Source: Dongia sedimenti (lineage in GTDB: Bacteria; Pseudomonadota; Alphaproteobacteria; Dongiales; Dongiaceae). Taken from it: 64,000 nucleotides of DNA. A program made the translations under genes and the position numbers. Location: NCBI GenBank assembly GCA_030715195.1, contig JAUYVI010000002.1:779946-843945 (forward strand), given 5' to 3'. The first letter of the stretch is position 1. Every line of letters starts with the position of its first letter. The notes under the pieces were generated by a model. The model ran no database searches, had not been told where the DNA came from, and worked only from the letters and a program-made list of their open reading frames with translations. Shown piece after piece: positions 34,647 through 44,820 of this stretch.

Positions 34647-35453
34647 TCACGAATAGTAATTCGCGCCGGTCTGGTACTTCTTGAAGCTTTCGAGATCGTG
34701 CGAGTAGAAGAGCTCGGCGTCGTGCTGCTCGGCCAGCGCCTTGAGGCGCTTCATCGAGTTCAGGCTTCCGACGGGATCGAGGTGGAAGCTCGAGATGCAC
34801 ATCATGTCCATGTTCTTCTGGCTGTAGCAGGCATCCGCGGTGAACAGCATCGGCCGCCGGTTCTTGAGCTCGACCATCAGGCTGTAATGGCCGGCGGTGT
34901 GGCCCGGCGTCTCGAACAGCCACATCCCCTTGGCGATTTCCTGATCGCCCGTGAGCGTCTGGAATTTCGGCGTGTACATGTCGAGCGCCGGATCGGGTGG
35001 AAGCTGCACGTTCTTCTGCTTCATGATCTCGGGCGAGAAGGTGAGATCGGAATAGCCGAGATGCTCGAACGGCTGGCAGTTGGCGCTCTGCTCCAGCTCC
35101 TTGGCGTGGCAGATGGTGCAGGCCACGTGCAGATGCTTGTTCCCGCCGCAATGGTCGAAGTGGTAGTGCGAGTTGATCACGTAGTTGATGTCGCTGGTCT
35201 TCATGCCGATCTTGGCGAGCTGGCCCGGGATGGTCTGCTCCTTCTCCTGGAGCGGTTTCTCGAAGGGCAGCACCCGCATAACGTGGTCGTAATCATAGCC
35301 GGTGTCGAACATGTACCGGCCGTCCGGATGATCGATCACCACGGAGTAGCACGGGAAGCGCAGCTCGCCGCCGGGGCCGCGGTTCCAGAAGGCGTGGAAC
35401 CCGTCGATCACCAGGGTTCCGCCGTCGAGCAGATAGACTTTCGTGTCGGACAT
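34647..35453 (-). CDS. 4-Pyridoxolactonase (metallo-beta-lactamase fold)
   Basis: Di-zinc hydrolase of 268 residues that opens 4-pyridoxolactone to 4-pyridoxate. All metal ligands reported for the M. loti enzyme occur at identical positions: H96, H98, D100, H101 (NSHYHFDH), H185 (TPGHTAGH), D207 (TADACY) and H252 (YSHDLE). The N-terminus MSDTKVYLLDGG and the block DTGYDYDHVMRVLPFEKP also match. It is the last gene of the long minus-strand run that begins with the bicupin dioxygenase. Confidence 0.94.
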   Translation of the reverse strand: MSDTKVYLLDGGTLVIDGFHAFWNRGPGGELRFPCYSVVIDHPDGRYMFDTGYDYDHVMRVLPFEKPLQEKEQTIPGQLAKIGMKTSDINYVINSHYHFDHCGGNKHLHVACTICHAKELEQSANCQPFEHLGYSDLTFSPEIMKQKNVQLPPDPALDMYTPKFQTLTGDQEIAKGMWLFETPGHTAGHYSLMVELKNRRPMLFTADACYSQKNMDMMCISSFHLDPVGSLNSMKRLKALAEQHDAELFYSHDLESFKKYQTGANYYS

Positions 35454-35488
35454 GCTTGGGCCTCCCTCGCCTCTTCTCTTCTATCCCA

Positions 35489-36427
35489 TCAGCCGCGGTC
35501 GCCGCGCACATAAGGCAGGCCGAGCGCCGGCGGTAGCACGCTGTGCCGTGCGAAGATTACCAGAACCAGCATCACCATGGCGAAGGGCAACATCTGCACG
35601 ACGTCGGTCGGCACGTTGACCCCGGCGACCTGAAGCGCGGTGGTCATCGACAGGCTGGCCCCGAACAGCGCCGCACCGAGCAGCACCCAGAGCGGCTTGC
35701 CGCGGGCCAGCATGGCCAGCACGATGCCGATGAAGCCGGCGCCGCCGGTCATCATCGGCACGAACAGGCCGGCGCCGACATTGGCCATATAGGCGCCGCC
35801 CAGCCCGGCCAGGAAGCCGGTGGAGAGCACCGCCAGGGCGCGGGTCTTGATCACGCTCACCCCCGCGGCGTCGAGCGCCGCGGGCTTGTTGCCGGCGGAT
35901 TCCAGGTTCAAGCCGACATAGGTCGAGCGGAACATCCAGGTGAAGACGCCGACCAGGATCACCGCCAGATAGACCACGGCATTGTGGCTGAACAAGCCGG
36001 GGCCGAGGACGGGGATCTGGCTGAGCCCCGGCAGCGCGATGACCGGGGCCGCATCGAGGCGCGGATAGGTGCGGCTGAACTGGAAATAATGCAGCAAGGC
36101 GGTCAGGCCTTCGAAACCGATGGTGACGGCGATGCCGATCACGATCTGGTTCAAGCCGAAGCGGATGCAGAGCAGCATCACGATCGAGGCGACCACGGCG
36201 CCGCCGACGCCGCCCGCCAGGAAGCCCAGGGTGAACGAACCGGTGTAGAAGGCGGCGACGAAGCCGGTATAGGCGCCGAACAGCATCATCCCTTCGATGC
36301 CGATGTTGAGCACGCCGGCCTTCTCGGAGATCTGCTCGCCGAGGCCCGCCAGCAGCAGCGGCACGCCGGCGGTGACGGCGCCGAACAGCAAAGCGGTCAG
36401 GAACGGCTGGGTCAGCAAGCCTTCCAT
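35489..36427 (-). CDS. BMP-type ABC transporter permease (NupQ/RfuD-like)
   Basis: Inner-membrane permease of 312 residues, BPD_transp_2 family, with about nine hydrophobic segments and SEKAGVLNIGIEGMMLFGAYTG near the N-terminus, typical of the smaller permease of nucleoside-type (BMP) importers. It lies 1 bp after the partner permease and 35 bp before the lactonase gene. In context it may take up a B6 vitamer, since BMP-type systems transport nucleosides and, in the Rfu system, riboflavin. Confidence 0.88.
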   Translation of the reverse strand: MEGLLTQPFLTALLFGAVTAGVPLLLAGLGEQISEKAGVLNIGIEGMMLFGAYTGFVAAFYTGSFTLGFLAGGVGGAVVASIVMLLCIRFGLNQIVIGIAVTIGFEGLTALLHYFQFSRTYPRLDAAPVIALPGLSQIPVLGPGLFSHNAVVYLAVILVGVFTWMFRSTYVGLNLESAGNKPAALDAAGVSVIKTRALAVLSTGFLAGLGGAYMANVGAGLFVPMMTGGAGFIGIVLAMLARGKPLWVLLGAALFGASLSMTTALQVAGVNVPTDVVQMLPFAMVMLVLVIFARHSVLPPALGLPYVRGDRG

Positions 36428-36428
36428 C

Positions 36429-37504
36429 TCAGCGCACCTTCTTGCGGCGGAGGTGATCGAGGTATTCGACCACCGCCAGGAAGATCAGCAGCAGCGCCAC
36501 CAGGACCAGCACGAAATGCTGCGGCACGCCGACCCGCCGCGCGGCGCTGTCGCCGCCGATCATCAGCGCCGAGAAGAAGAAGACGAAGCCGATTGTGCCG
36601 TAACCGTTGAACCGCGCCAGGAAGACCAGCGGCACGACCAGCAGGCCATAGGCCGGGTTCCAATCGGCCCGCACCGTGCCGAACACGCCGAGGATCTCGA
36701 CCGAACCCGCAAGTCCGATCAGCCCGGCGCTGATGGCGAAGGTGGCGACGGTCAGCCAGGCGACGTTCAGGCCCGCATGCACCGCGGCGGCCGGATTGGC
36801 GCCGACCACCTGGAGCTTCAACCCGAAGGCGGTCCGGGTCATCATCAGATGCACCAGGATGATCACCGCGAGCGCGATCAGGACTCCGGCATGCACCGTG
36901 CTTCCGAACAGCCGCGGCAGCCGGTCATCGACCGGCAGGGTGCGGGTCTGCGGCACGGTGGTCGCGGGGTCCCAGAAGAACAGCTTGATCAGCACGTTCG
37001 CGAAGCTGGTGCCGAGGAAGCTCATCATCATCGAGGTGATGATCTCGTTGATGCCGTAGCGCGCCTTCAGGATCGCCGGCACCACCGACCAGAGCGCGCC
37101 GGTCGCGATCGACAGCAGCATGCAGAAGGGCAGCACGATGAGGTCGGGCAAAGAGCCCACCAGCAGGGGTGCGACCGCCGAGGTGATCACCGCGCCCAGC
37201 AGGAACTGCCCGTCGCCGCCGAGATTCCAGATGCCGGCGCGGAAGGCGACGATCAGGCCGGAGGCGATCAGCAGCAGCGGCGCCATGCGGGTGAAGGTCT
37301 CTTGCAACCCGCCCCAGGTCAGCAGCCCGCGCTTCGCCACATAGCCGTAATAGGCCAGCGGATCCTTGCCCAGGATCAGCAGGATGATGCCGCCCATGAT
37401 CAGCGCCAGCAGCACCGGGATCAGCACCCGTGCCGCCGCCGCGCCGATCTCCTTCAAGCGATCGCCGCCGGGCAGCGGGCCGGGGAGCGTTTCAACCTCG
37501 GCGC

Positions 37505-37508
<4 letters not shown>
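36429..37508 (-). CDS. BMP-type ABC transporter permease (NupP/RfuC-like)
   Basis: Larger partner permease of 359 residues, BPD_transp_2 family. FRAGIWNLGGDGQFLLGAVITS and RYGINEIITSMMMSFL are characteristic of nucleoside-type permeases. The 4-nt overlap with the ATPase gene shows coupling. It forms the heterodimeric channel with the next gene. Confidence 0.88.
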
Positions 37509-39088
<1,580 letters not shown>

Positions 39089-39148
39089 TTCAGCTCCGCT
39101 CGGGCCACGCCGCGGCTGCGGCGTGGCCCTTGCGTCAGACTTCAGTGC

Positions 39149-40198
39149 TTACTGCGCCGGACCCGGATCGACCTGGCTCATGAGCGCGCGGACCTTCTGC
39201 GCGTCCTCGATGCGGTCGACTTTCACGCTGCCGTCGATGATCTTCGAACGCAGATCCTCGAGCGAGGCCCAGACGTCGTCCGGGATGTGCTTGCTGTGCA
39301 GCAGCTGGACCGAGTTGTCCTTCAGGCTGATCGCATATTCATGCGAGCCGAACTTGTCGGCCTTCAGGTCCTCGACCATCTGGGTGTAGACCGGGACCAT
39401 GTCCCAGATCACCGACGAGAGCAGGCTGCCCTTGTCGATCTTGGTCTTGTCGCCGATCACGTCGATGAACCAGGTCTTGGTCTTCGCCGTCTCGACCGCC
39501 TGCAGCATGCCGAAGCTGGCGCCGTCGCCCTGGCCGAAGATCACGTCGGCGCCGGCACCGATCAGCTGCTCGGTGACGCGCTTGCCGCCGGCCGCGTCGG
39601 AATAGGCGGCCGGGCCGATCACGGCGTAGAGGATCTTCACGCCGGAATCGGTCGCCTTCACACCATTCGCAAAGGCGGCCGACTGCGAGTTCCAGGACGG
39701 CGGCTCGCCGGAGACGACGATGCCGACGGTCTTGGACTTGGACATCTTGGCCGCGAGCGCGCCGGCCATGTAGGCGCCTTCATGGCCGCTCAGAGTGTAG
39801 TCGGCGAGCACGCCGGCCTTGCCGGTGCCTTCCTTGTCGACGATCGCGACCGGCACCTTCTTCTCGGCGCCGACTTCCGGCACCGCGGTGTTGTAGCCGG
39901 AAGCATGGGCGATGATCAGGCTGGCGCCGTCATCGGCCAGCTCGCGCGCCTGCGGATGCACGTCGCCATAGCCGAGTCCGGTCGCCGGCATGAACTCCAG
40001 GCCGAACTTCTCGGCGACCGCCTTGGCCGCGTCGTAGCCCTGCTGGTTCCAGCCGTAATCGGTCGGGTCTTCCGGCGTCATGATGGCGAGTTTCTTCACA
40101 TCGGCGGCGAGCGCCGTGCCCATCGCGCCGAAGGCGCCGGTCGCCAGGACGGCCGCAATGGCCGTCGCCGTCATCAAGCGTCTTGAAATCCTAGTCAT
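39149..40198 (-). CDS. BMP family (PnrA-like) ABC transporter substrate-binding protein
   Basis: Periplasmic binding protein of 349 residues. Signal peptide through ATGAFGAMGTALA, then VKKLAIMTPEDPTDYGWNQQGY. AHASGYNTAVPEVG and VIFGQGDGASFGMLQAVE are BMP-family stretches. AGGAGG upstream fixes the ATG at 40198. Relatives bind purine nucleosides or riboflavin. Lying between B6 enzymes on one strand, it is a candidate binder of pyridoxine, pyridoxal or a B6 catabolite. Confidence 0.88.
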   Translation of the reverse strand: MTRISRRLMTATAIAAVLATGAFGAMGTALAADVKKLAIMTPEDPTDYGWNQQGYDAAKAVAEKFGLEFMPATGLGYGDVHPQARELADDGASLIIAHASGYNTAVPEVGAEKKVPVAIVDKEGTGKAGVLADYTLSGHEGAYMAGALAAKMSKSKTVGIVVSGEPPSWNSQSAAFANGVKATDSGVKILYAVIGPAAYSDAAGGKRVTEQLIGAGADVIFGQGDGASFGMLQAVETAKTKTWFIDVIGDKTKIDKGSLLSSVIWDMVPVYTQMVEDLKADKFGSHEYAISLKDNSVQLLHSKHIPDDVWASLEDLRSKIIDGSVKVDRIEDAQKVRALMSQVDPGPAQ

Positions 40199-40319
40199 GG
40201 TAGAAGCCTCCTCATTCCCTCGTTTCATTGTTACGCATGCTTATACTGCTGCGCTTATCTAGCCGGTCAGCCGCGCCGCGCAGCTCTTGTTCATGGTGGC
40301 GCGATTTCCATGTCTCCTG

Positions 40320-41231
40320 TTAACTCTGCAGAGCCTTGCGGACCGCGACCAGCTTCTTCGCGCGCTCGGCGCGCAAAGCGTCGATCCGTTCCGGCGTGTA
40401 GTCGAAAATGCCGCCACCCGTCTTCATGCCGAGCTTGCCCTGGCTGGTCTTCTCGGTGACGTAGGGGGCCGTATCGGTCCGGGTGCAGAGCTCCTTGTTC
40501 AGGTAGGAGCTCACCGCCTGGTAGATGTCGAGGCCGGCCATGTCGAGCAGCGCCATCGGCCCGACCACCGCGAGCTTGTAGCCGATGCCCCAGGAGACGC
40601 AGGTGTCCAGCGCTTCCGGCTCGATCACGCCCTGCTCCACCAGATCGACGCATTCGCGCATGATGGAATAGAGCACACGGTTCTCGACGAAGCCCGGCAC
40701 GTCCTTCTTGATCAGCACCGGCAGGTGGCCGATCTGCTTCACGATCGCGGTCATCGCCTCGGTCACCTTCGGCGCGGTCTTGGCGCCGGGAATGACCTCG
40801 ATCATCGGGATGATGTGCGGCGGGTTCGACCAGTGCATGCCGATCACCCGCTCCGGCGTCGCGATGCCCTCCTGGATCTGGGTGATCGGAATGCCGGAGG
40901 TGTCGGAAGCGATGATGCAGTCCTTGGAGACGGCGGCCTCGATCTCCCGGAAGACCTTGATCTTGACGTCGAGCTTCTCGGAGACGTTCTCGATCGCGAG
41001 ATCCGCACCCGCAACGCAATCGGCCAGGGTCTCGGCGACGGCGATCGCGGCATGCGGCTGCTCGGCCACGCCGAGATGGCCCAGCACCGTGGTCGCGATG
41101 TCGAATCCGGCCTTGGCCTTGGCGCGCTGGCCGGCATCGGCGTCGAAGGTCGAGACCGTGTGGCCGGCGCGTGCCAGGGTCGCGGCGATGCCGGGACCCA
41201 TGGTGCCGAGACCGATGACGGCTGCCTTCAT
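40320..41231 (-). CDS. FHMPC 5-dehydrogenase-like (3-hydroxyacyl-CoA dehydrogenase family)
   Basis: NAD+ enzyme of 303 residues. Rossmann motif VIGLGTMGPGIAATLARAG, then ASDTSGIPITQIQ, MHWSNPPHIIPMIEVIPGAKTAP, KKDVPGFVENRVLY and SWGIGYKLAVVGPMALLDMAGLD. These stretches match the M. loti 5-formyl-3-hydroxy-2-methylpyridine-4-carboxylate 5-dehydrogenase as I remember it, which belongs to this family. Without context it would be called 3-hydroxyacyl-CoA dehydrogenase. Its place between B6 lactonase, transporter and dioxygenase genes supports a role in oxidising a B6-derived aldehyde. Confidence 0.75.
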   Translation of the reverse strand: MKAAVIGLGTMGPGIAATLARAGHTVSTFDADAGQRAKAKAGFDIATTVLGHLGVAEQPHAAIAVAETLADCVAGADLAIENVSEKLDVKIKVFREIEAAVSKDCIIASDTSGIPITQIQEGIATPERVIGMHWSNPPHIIPMIEVIPGAKTAPKVTEAMTAIVKQIGHLPVLIKKDVPGFVENRVLYSIMRECVDLVEQGVIEPEALDTCVSWGIGYKLAVVGPMALLDMAGLDIYQAVSSYLNKELCTRTDTAPYVTEKTSQGKLGMKTGGGIFDYTPERIDALRAERAKKLVAVRKALQS

Positions 41232-41237
41232 GATGGC

Positions 41238-41840
41238 TTACCCCGCGGTCGCCTTCTTGAAGGACGCCTTCTCCTTCAGCTTGTCGCGCCAAGCACGGAG
41301 ATTGGTGAGCGCCGGCAGCGCGATCGGGAAATCGAGGCAGCGGTGCAGGACCGGGCCTAGGGCGATGTCGGCCAGGGTGAATGTGCTTCCGGCGATGAAC
41401 GGCTTGCCGGCGAGCGCCTTGTCGAGGATCTCGAGCTGGGCGCCCAGCTCCTTGGCGTCGGCGGCGAAGGTCGGCGCACGCTCGGCGTCGGGCTTCTTCG
41501 AATCCTTGAACACCTGGACATACTGGTAGTTCACCGAGGCCAGCAGCCAATCCATCCAGCGATCGACCTGGGTCCGCGCCGCGAGATCGGTCGGGTAGAG
41601 ATCGGTCTTGCCGTTCTTGGCCGCGAGGTAGCGCAGGATGGTGTGGGATTCCCAGATGACGGTGTCGCCATCGACCAGCGTCGGCACCTTGCCGTTGGGA
41701 TTGAGCTTCAGATAATCGCCACCGGTGTTGTTGAACTGACGGCCGTAATCCTCACGCGTGTAGGGCGTGCCGGTCTCCTCGAGGAAGAACAGCACCTTCT
41801 GCACGTTGCCGGAGGTGGCGCGGCCAAGAACTCTCAACAT
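41238..41840 (-). CDS. Glutathione S-transferase family protein
   Basis: GST of 200 residues: thioredoxin-like N-terminal domain with GRATSGNVQKVLFFLEE, NPNGKVPTLVDGDTVIWESHTILRYLA (cis-Pro and ES motif), and an all-helical C-terminal domain with the N-capping GSTFTLADIALGP. It lies 6 bp before the FHMPC-dehydrogenase-like gene. In gentisate-type pathways a glutathione-dependent isomerase follows the bicupin ring cleavage, so a cis-trans isomerase role is possible here. Confidence 0.85.
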   Translation of the reverse strand: MLRVLGRATSGNVQKVLFFLEETGTPYTREDYGRQFNNTGGDYLKLNPNGKVPTLVDGDTVIWESHTILRYLAAKNGKTDLYPTDLAARTQVDRWMDWLLASVNYQYVQVFKDSKKPDAERAPTFAADAKELGAQLEILDKALAGKPFIAGSTFTLADIALGPVLHRCLDFPIALPALTNLRAWRDKLKEKASFKKATAG

Positions 41841-41894
41841 CTGGATCTCTCCCTGGGCAATCTTCAGGCGACGTTCGCGTCGCCGGTTTCTGTT

Positions 41895-42275
41895 TCAGGC
41901 TTTCGGTTTGTAGGCGACGGCGTCCATCTCGATCTTGCAGGAGATGACGGCGCGTGCCTCGACGGTCGTACGCGAGACATTCCCGTCCGGGAAATACTCC
42001 TTGAACACGCCGTTATAGCGGCCGAAGTCGCGCGCATCCTCGAGATAGGTGGTGATCTTCACCACGTCCGAAAGGTCCGCGCCTTCGAGCGCCAGGATGC
42101 GCTTGATGGCCTCGAGGGTCCAGCGCGTCTCGTCCTCGATATTTCCGACGCACATGTTGCCCTTCTCGTCCTTGGCAACCTGTCCCGACACGAAGATGAA
42201 GTCGCCCGCGCGCACCGCCGGATGAAACGGCAGGTTCGGGTTCTTCTTGCCGATCGGTGTGATGTCCTTGCTCAA
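41895..42275 (-). CDS. RidA/YjgF-family protein (imine/enamine hydrolase-like)
   Basis: Protein of about 126 residues: VRAGDFIFVSGQVAKDEKG, NIEDETRWTLEAIKRIL, and SRTTVEARAV with the conserved carboxylate-binding Arg. In E. coli RidA a catalytic Glu follows in IEIEA; here the segment reads IEMDA, an Asp. No ATG is available near the 5' end. I prefer TTG at 42275 with GGGGGA six bases upstream; TTG at 42290 is the alternative. RidA proteins hydrolyse 2-imino acids to keto acids and ammonia, useful after opening of a nitrogen ring. Confidence 0.82.
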   Translation of the reverse strand: MSKDITPIGKKNPNLPFHPAVRAGDFIFVSGQVAKDEKGNMCVGNIEDETRWTLEAIKRILALEGADLSDVVKITTYLEDARDFGRYNGVFKEYFPDGNVSRTTVEARAVISCKIEMDAVAYKPKA

Positions 42276-42297
42276 AATGTCCCCCGACAATCCTGCT

Positions 42298-43425
42298 CTA
42301 GAGTACCGAAGTCTCGATGATATCCACGCCGCGCTGCCGGTCTATCAGATAGCAGATTCCGCGCGCGTCGATAGTCACATCATTGGATGAAGACAATTCG
42401 AAGCCCTGCGGCGCGTCCGGCTCGTAGAACGCGATTTCCTTCGGCGCGAAGGGATCGGCGATGTCGAGGATCCGCAGGCCCTGGGCGAACCACGCGAAGG
42501 GGATGGTGGTGCCCTTGAACCGCTCGGAGGGCTGGTGGCAGCCCATCATCGGCGGCTGCGGCGAACCATCCTTGTCCAGCCCCTCGACCTGCCAGGTGGC
42601 GATCGGGATCGGGCAGTGCTCGTTGGTGATGTCGTAGATCCAGGCGAAGGCCGGCGCCGCGGGCCAGAGCTTCGCCACGTCCTCATCCGCCACCACCATG
42701 ATCTTGCGGCCCTTCAACGGCTCCGGGATCGGCAGGCAGGTATGGGTCGGATGCGGGAAGGCGGGCGAGGTGTTGCCGCCGGCGATCAGCTTCGGCTTCG
42801 ACATGTCCGCGATGTCGAGGATGTAATAGCCGTGATGCCAATAGGAGACATAGAGCCGGTCGCCCCTGCGCATCGGGTGATGGCAGCGGGGCGGCGTCCA
42901 GTTCTCCCAGGGATATTCCTCGCCGCCGGCGGTCCACTGGCCGGGAATCCACCAGCGCCCGACTTCCTCCGGCTTCGACGGATCCTTCAGGTCCAGGATC
43001 ATCGCGATGTTGCCGACATAGCCCTCCGCCGTCGGCGAGATATAGGCGTAGCGGCCGTCGAAGTCGAAACGGTGCACGCCCTTGCCATGGGTGCGCCAGT
43101 TGGTGATGTGCTTCGGCGCGGTCGGGTTGGAGACATCGTAGATGCCGAGGCCCCCGCCGAAGCCGAGATCGCCCGCCGGGCCCTGCTTCTCGTGGTTGAC
43201 GATCATGATGCCGTCGGCGACGCGCACCTTGTGCGAATGCCAGCCCTCGGGCACCTCGACCTTGGCGACCTGCTTCGGCTTCCGCGGGTCGGAGATGTCG
43301 ACGATGGTGGTGCCGGTCGGCTGCCGCATATGGCCGACAAACAGATAGTTGCCCTCGACCCAGACCTGGCCGCCGCCCGGGCAGTCGAAATTGGCGAGCA
43401 GCTTGGTGTTCTTCGCTTTTGCCAT
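42298..43425 (-). CDS. LVIVD-repeat beta-propeller protein
   Basis: Protein of 375 residues without a signal peptide, built of propeller-like repeats: TTIVDISDPRKPKQVAKVEVP, GGLGIYDVSNPTAPKHITNW, YILDIADMSKPKLIAG, LRILDIADPFAPKEIAFYEP and GVDIIETS at the end. Several conserved His-containing turns occur (GWHSHKV, CHHPMR). Such LVIVD proteins recur beside aromatic-acid catabolic genes, but their activity is unknown. It lies 33 bp after the dioxygenase and 22 bp before the RidA-like gene. Confidence 0.82.
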   Translation of the reverse strand: MAKAKNTKLLANFDCPGGGQVWVEGNYLFVGHMRQPTGTTIVDISDPRKPKQVAKVEVPEGWHSHKVRVADGIMIVNHEKQGPAGDLGFGGGLGIYDVSNPTAPKHITNWRTHGKGVHRFDFDGRYAYISPTAEGYVGNIAMILDLKDPSKPEEVGRWWIPGQWTAGGEEYPWENWTPPRCHHPMRRGDRLYVSYWHHGYYILDIADMSKPKLIAGGNTSPAFPHPTHTCLPIPEPLKGRKIMVVADEDVAKLWPAAPAFAWIYDITNEHCPIPIATWQVEGLDKDGSPQPPMMGCHQPSERFKGTTIPFAWFAQGLRILDIADPFAPKEIAFYEPDAPQGFELSSSNDVTIDARGICYLIDRQRGVDIIETSVL

Positions 43426-43458
43426 GATCCCGATCTAGGTGAGCTTGACCCCTCGCCG

Positions 43459-44601
43459 TCAGGCGAGCTTTACGATGTCGCCGGCCTTGTTCTTGCCGTG
43501 CTTCTGGTAGAACGAAAGCGCCTTCAAGGTCGGCTCGTCGCTGGCGACGAACAGGATCGCCGGCTTGTCCGAGGTGTTCACATGCTCGGCCCAATAGCCG
43601 CCCGGCACCACGAAGGTGTCGAACGCGTTCCATTCGATCTTCTTGTTGCCGACCAGCGAGTGGCCGCTGCCCTCGAACGGCGAGACCACCAGGCTGGCGC
43701 TCTGCTTCAGCGGCAGCGTCTTCTCGCCGGGCCGCAGCATCTGCATGAAGAAGGTGACGGTCTTGAAGATGCCCTGGCCGGTGGTCGGGTCGACGTATTC
43801 GATCATGATCGCTTCATGGGGGTCGCCGTCCCAATCCTTGAAGCGTTCCAGGGCCTCGCGCATCATGTCGTAGCGATAGACATACATCGGCGAGGCCGCG
43901 CCGGTGCCGCGGTGATGCGAGACGAAGCGCGGCATCAGGCCGCCGGCGCCGTAGACCTGCTGCGAATAGTCGCTCGGGAAGCGCTCGGACTGCATCGCCT
44001 TCTTGACGCGCCGGCCCTCTTCTTCCTCGGTGTAGTCGTGCTCGAAATACATCGCGTTCAAGGCTTCCACCAGCGGCAGGTCGAGCACCGAGAGGTTGAT
44101 CGCGTTGTCGTCGCCCTTGTTGCCGTGGTTGTGCCAGGTGTCGTGCGGCGTCAGCACCAGGTCGCCCGGGCCGAAGGTGATGTTCTCGCCCTCCACGCCG
44201 GTGAAGTTCGACTTGCCGGTGAGGCCGAGGCGAATGGCATTGGGGGAGTGCCGGTGCGGCGGCATGATCTCGTTGGGATCGTTCAGCCGATAGGCGACGT
44301 ACATGGTGGTCGTGGTGGCGCGGCTCGGCGCCAGGCCCGGATTGACCAGAACCAATGAACGGCGCTCCGAGGTCTCGGTCGTGATCAATTCGGCGGAACG
44401 GTGCAGCAAGGGTTCGATCTGGTCCTTATAGGTCCAGTGGAACGGGATCGCCTTGCGCTTGTCCATGACCTGGGTGTCTTCGTCATGGATCTTGGTGCGG
44501 TCCACCACCCAATAGGGCGCCATGTTGTTGGCGTAGACATCCGCGTGCAGCTGATCCAACGCGGCCTGGAGGTTGTGCTCTTTCGCCTTGCTCGATTGCA
44601 T
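43459..44601 (-). CDS. Gentisate/salicylate-type bicupin ring-cleavage dioxygenase
   Basis: Bicupin of 380 residues. The first cupin has the Fe(II) site H116, H118 (PPHRHSP) and H157 (PHDTWHNHGN), the same spacing as His119, His121 and His160 in salicylate 1,2-dioxygenase; a second cupin lies near residues 290-350. The family cleaves aromatic rings between carboxyl- and hydroxyl-bearing carbons. 4-Pyridoxate and HMPDC carry just such adjacent groups. Start at 44601 has GGGTGAGG upstream; the longer frame to 44682 covers the operator. It heads the minus-strand run that ends at the lactonase. Confidence 0.82.
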   Translation of the reverse strand: MQSSKAKEHNLQAALDQLHADVYANNMAPYWVVDRTKIHDEDTQVMDKRKAIPFHWTYKDQIEPLLHRSAELITTETSERRSLVLVNPGLAPSRATTTTMYVAYRLNDPNEIMPPHRHSPNAIRLGLTGKSNFTGVEGENITFGPGDLVLTPHDTWHNHGNKGDDNAINLSVLDLPLVEALNAMYFEHDYTEEEEGRRVKKAMQSERFPSDYSQQVYGAGGLMPRFVSHHRGTGAASPMYVYRYDMMREALERFKDWDGDPHEAIMIEYVDPTTGQGIFKTVTFFMQMLRPGEKTLPLKQSASLVVSPFEGSGHSLVGNKKIEWNAFDTFVVPGGYWAEHVNTSDKPAILFVASDEPTLKALSFYQKHGKNKAGDIVKLA

Positions 44602-44634
44602 CGCCGCCTCACCCTTGACGCCGTTTGAGCGTGA

Positions 44635-44651
44635 ACCAATCGACGATTGGT
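44635..44651. promoter_or_regulatory. Perfect inverted repeat, candidate GntR operator
   Basis: ACCAATCGACGATTGGT, 6-bp arms with a 5-bp spacer, 34 bp upstream of the bicupin start. Further ATTGGT half-sites at 44724 and 44776 lie before the divergent gntR gene. The layout fits repression by that regulator. Confidence 0.6.
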
Positions 44652-44820
44652 ACCGCATTTCATTGCCGCTGATCGTAACCATTTCTTTCGATCACCGTCA
44701 ACGAGAGTCCATTCGGATCGCCGATTGGTGCGGACGATTGTTGCCGCCGCGCAATCATGGTATCGTCCCGCGCGTATTGGTTTCACCCACCGCACCTTGC
44801 GGCAGTAGTAGGGATCCGCC

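Noticed and set aside
42535..44358. Open frame of 607 codons on the plus strand
   Set aside because: Antisense to the LVIVD and bicupin genes, both of which have clear family motifs on the minus strand.
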